6,014 nt of DNA. Source: a bacterium. Lineage in GTDB: Bacteria > Patescibacteriota > Minisyncoccia > Moranbacterales > UBA2206. The notes under the pieces are model-generated. The model had not been told where the DNA came from and searched no databases. It saw only the letters and a list, made by a program, of their open reading frames with translations. The DNA is taken from assembly GCA_021779205.1 (NCBI GenBank), contig JAJYBE010000053.1, positions 1 to 6,014 on the forward strand. Reading direction: 5' to 3'. Shown here in pieces: positions 4,284-6,014 of this stretch (positions are counted from its first letter, which is position 1; every line of letters begins with the position of its first letter). The position numbers and the translations under genes are program-made.

Positions 4284-5123
4284 CTAAATCCCAAAAAATT
4301 TTTCAGCATTCCCGGTTGTGATTTTCGCCAAATCCTCGATCTCCAATCTTTTTGTTTCAGCAATTTTTTGTGCCACATATTTGACATAACTTGGTTCATT
4401 TCTTTTTCCCCGCATTGGAACCGGTGCCAAATAGGGACAATCGGTTTCAAGCATAATTCGTTCAATCGGAATTTTTCTAAGCACTTCAAAAATTTCTGCA
4501 TTTGGCTTGCTATAAGTAATATTTCCGGAAAAAGAAAATAGCATATTTTCCTTTTTCAAAACTTTTTCCGCAAACTCCAATCTTCCGCCAAAGCTATGCC
4601 AAACAAAATTCAATTCTGAAAATTTGGAAATAATTTCAAAAATATCTTCATAGCTATCCTCCGTTTCGCGATATATGCTTGGCGCAACCGGACGCGATCC
4701 GCGACAATGCAAAATAACCGGTAATTTCAAAACTTTTGCAAGTTCAAGTTGAAGCATAAAACCTTTTTTCTGCAATTTTTTTTGCTCTTCGGTAATCATA
4801 CCTCCATCAGGAATAAAATAATCCAAACCGATTTCTCCGATTGCCACTAATTTTTTACTAGGAGATAGAGTTTTAAATTCATCAAATTTGTCAAAACTTT
4901 TTTCACCGTATTCCATAAAATAATGCGGATGAAGTCCAATGGCGCAAAAAATATCTTTATATTTTTCAGCCAAATCCACGCTACGCCAGCTACTTCCCAG
5001 TCCAGCGCCAATATTAATGATTTTTTTCACACCACCGGAAAAAGCCCGCGCAATTACCTCATCGCGATCCGCGTCGAATTGTTTGTCGTCTAAATGCGAG
5101 TGCGTTTCGATTAGCATAATCAT
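4284..5123 (-). CDS. tatD: TatD-family metal-dependent hydrolase (deoxyribonuclease)
   Basis: TatD-family amidohydrolase-fold enzyme; family members are two-metal nucleases acting in DNA repair and degradation. Metal-binding motifs are all present: H8-x-H10 in ETHSHLD, E97 in AIGEIGLDY, H139 in LPVILHC, H176 in FVWHSFGG and D228 in LETDCPYLAP. The downstream MRGKRNEPSYV (237-247) is a strong family signature. At 279 residues it is slightly longer than the usual 255-265, mainly because of extra residues after H139 (RGSRPVAPSIYRETEDSYED), where most members have a short HSRDA-type stretch. ATG at 5123 overlaps the metG stop as ATGA; a second ATG (M3, at 5117) gives the more typical MLIETH start. 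Pairing with metG is common in bacteria. Substrate preference cannot be read from sequence. Confidence 0.93.
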   Translation of the reverse strand: MIMLIETHSHLDDKQFDADRDEVIARAFSGGVKKIINIGAGLGSSWRSVDLAEKYKDIFCAIGLHPHYFMEYGEKSFDKFDEFKTLSPSKKLVAIGEIGLDYFIPDGGMITEEQKKLQKKGFMLQLELAKVLKLPVILHCRGSRPVAPSIYRETEDSYEDIFEIISKFSELNFVWHSFGGRLEFAEKVLKKENMLFSFSGNITYSKPNAEIFEVLRKIPIERIMLETDCPYLAPVPMRGKRNEPSYVKYVAQKIAETKRLEIEDLAKITTGNAEKFFGI

Positions 5124-6014
5124 TTCATTCTTTGAAACAAAACCTCTTCCAGCTTCTTCGTTTCCAGCGCTTTTTTAATCTTTTCGGAAGTTTCCGGCAT
5201 AAACGGCAAAAGCAAATCTGAAATTAATGCAATATCTGACAAAAGTTTTTCCATTACTTTCTCAAATTTAATCTTGTCGGTTTTTGCCAGCTCCCACGGC
5301 TTATTCTCCCCGATAAACTTATTGCTATCGGCAACGATTTTCCAGATATATTCTAGCGCCTGATTTAGCTCCACATTATCAATCAAATTTCCGAAGGTTG
5401 AACCTTCGATTTCCGAAGGTTGAACCTTCGATTCGATATTTTCCGATAATTTAATTACCCGCGAAACCAAATTTCCCAATCCATTTGCCAAATCCGCATT
5501 ATATTTCTCAATTAATTTTTCCCAAGTAATATCAAAATCTTCTCCAAAATTTACTCCCGCCAAAAGCAAATAACGCGTGGCATCTGTGCCGAATTTATCC
5601 ACCATTTCATAAGGTGAAATAACATTGCCCAAGGATTTACTCATTTTTTTACCATCCACTGTAATAAAACCGTTTACAAAAATTTGCTTGGAATTTGGCA
5701 GTTTCGCTGACATAAGCATTGCCTGCCACATCGCCGATTGCTGGCGCAAATTATCTTTTCCGCAAACTTGCACGCCCGGCCAAAATTTTTCAAAATTTTC
5801 CAATTTATTTGGCCAACCCAAAGTCGAAATATAGTTAACCAGCGCATCAAACCAAACATACATCACATGTTCATCATCACCCGGAACCGGCACGCCCCAA
5901 GCCATTTTACTCTTAAGCCTGGAAACGCTAAAATCCTCCAGTCCTCGCTCTACAAAACTTTTTACTTCATTCATCCTTTTTTGCGGCATAACAAAATCAG
6001 ATTTATTTTTATAT
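5120..6014 (-). CDS. metG: Methionyl-tRNA synthetase, C-terminal part (partial)
   Basis: Class I synthetase that charges tRNA-Met. The frame stays open through the window edge, so the N-terminal Rossmann part with the HIGH motif and any zinc site is missing. Counting from M at 5989: conserved FVERGLEDFSVSR (12-24), WFDALVNY (46-53) of the methionine pocket, GKDNLRQQSAMW (77-88), and KMSKS (115-119) in DGKKMSKSLGNVISP. The helical anticodon-binding domain follows, with NKFIGENKPWELAK (223-236). It ends soon after that domain, so the C-terminal Trbp111/EMAP-type tRNA-binding module is absent. The linker (about 187-200) is encoded by a 22-bp tandem repeat. The usual FH pair after GKD-x3 is QQ here. 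It overlaps the TatD-family gene by 4 bp. Confidence 0.96.
   Translation of the reverse strand, partial: YKNKSDFVMPQKRMNEVKSFVERGLEDFSVSRLKSKMAWGVPVPGDDEHVMYVWFDALVNYISTLGWPNKLENFEKFWPGVQVCGKDNLRQQSAMWQAMLMSAKLPNSKQIFVNGFITVDGKKMSKSLGNVISPYEMVDKFGTDATRYLLLAGVNFGEDFDITWEKLIEKYNADLANGLGNLVSRVIKLSENIESKVQPSEIEGSTFGNLIDNVELNQALEYIWKIVADSNKFIGENKPWELAKTDKIKFEKVMEKLLSDIALISDLLLPFMPETSEKIKKALETKKLEEVLFQRMK
5389..5432. repeat. Perfect 22-bp tandem repeat with palindromic core in metG
   Basis: Two adjacent identical 22-bp units, 5389-5410 and 5411-5432. Each contains the 17-nt perfect palindrome CGAAGGTTGAACCTTCG (8-bp arms around one base). Because 22 is not a multiple of 3, the two copies are read in different frames: one as SKVQPSE and the other as IEGSTFG. 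The repeat falls in the linker between two helices of the MetRS anticodon-binding domain, a place likely to tolerate insertions. Each unit can form a hairpin in DNA or RNA. It looks like an inserted or expanded short palindromic element. Confidence 0.85.

Noticed and set aside
5778..5814. Inverted repeat GGCCAAA...TTTGGCC within metG
   Set aside because: The 7-bp arms are separated by more than 20 nt inside conserved coding sequence (the WPNKLENFEKFWPG region), so this is explained by codon use and chance.

Overview
The window is an AT-rich bacterial chromosome segment in which every supportable gene lies on the minus strand, so transcription runs from high to low coordinates. It resembles a Candidate Phyla Radiation (Patescibacteria/Parcubacteria-like) genome. 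The reasons are a compact F-type ATP synthase operon with an unusually short delta subunit (133 residues), a short MetRS with a divergent catalytic helix, several small alpha-helical or membrane proteins with no obvious homologue, and few strong Shine-Dalgarno sites. TGA ends several genes (metG, atpB, the AtpZ/AtpI gene), so the standard bacterial code fits and recoding of TGA to glycine is unlikely. The lineage is inferred from protein character and was not tested by database search.

Layout in transcription order. (1) 6014-4284: the 3' part of metG, cut by the window edge, joined by an ATGA overlap to a TatD-family metal-dependent hydrolase. (2) 4235-3988: a TATAAT-bearing start region and a 69-residue protein with two membrane helices. 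(3) 3938-2733: a full-consensus promoter (TTGACA, 16 bp, TATAAT), a leader of about 190 nt, then two unrecognised genes 30 nt apart. The first encodes an acidic protein with a C-terminal glycine-zipper membrane hairpin; the second a small helical protein that may resemble DUF5663. (4) 2710-2567: a regulatory region with two candidate promoters and a 21-codon open frame carrying the best ribosome-binding site in the window. (5) 2553-14: AtpZ/AtpI-like gene, atpB (a), atpE (c), atpF (b), atpH (delta). The operon presumably continues into atpA beyond position 1.

The atp genes build the membrane sector and peripheral stalk of the proton-driven ATP synthase. The a subunit keeps its essential arginine and the c subunit its ion-binding glutamate, with residues of the proton type rather than the sodium type. 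Stem-loops lie on both sides of atpE, which is the subunit needed in the highest copy number.

The points most worth following up are: a 22-bp perfect tandem repeat with a 17-nt palindromic core inside metG, read in two different frames; the short upstream ORF and tandem promoters before the atp operon; the hairpins bracketing atpE; and the uncharacterised two-gene unit with a consensus promoter.
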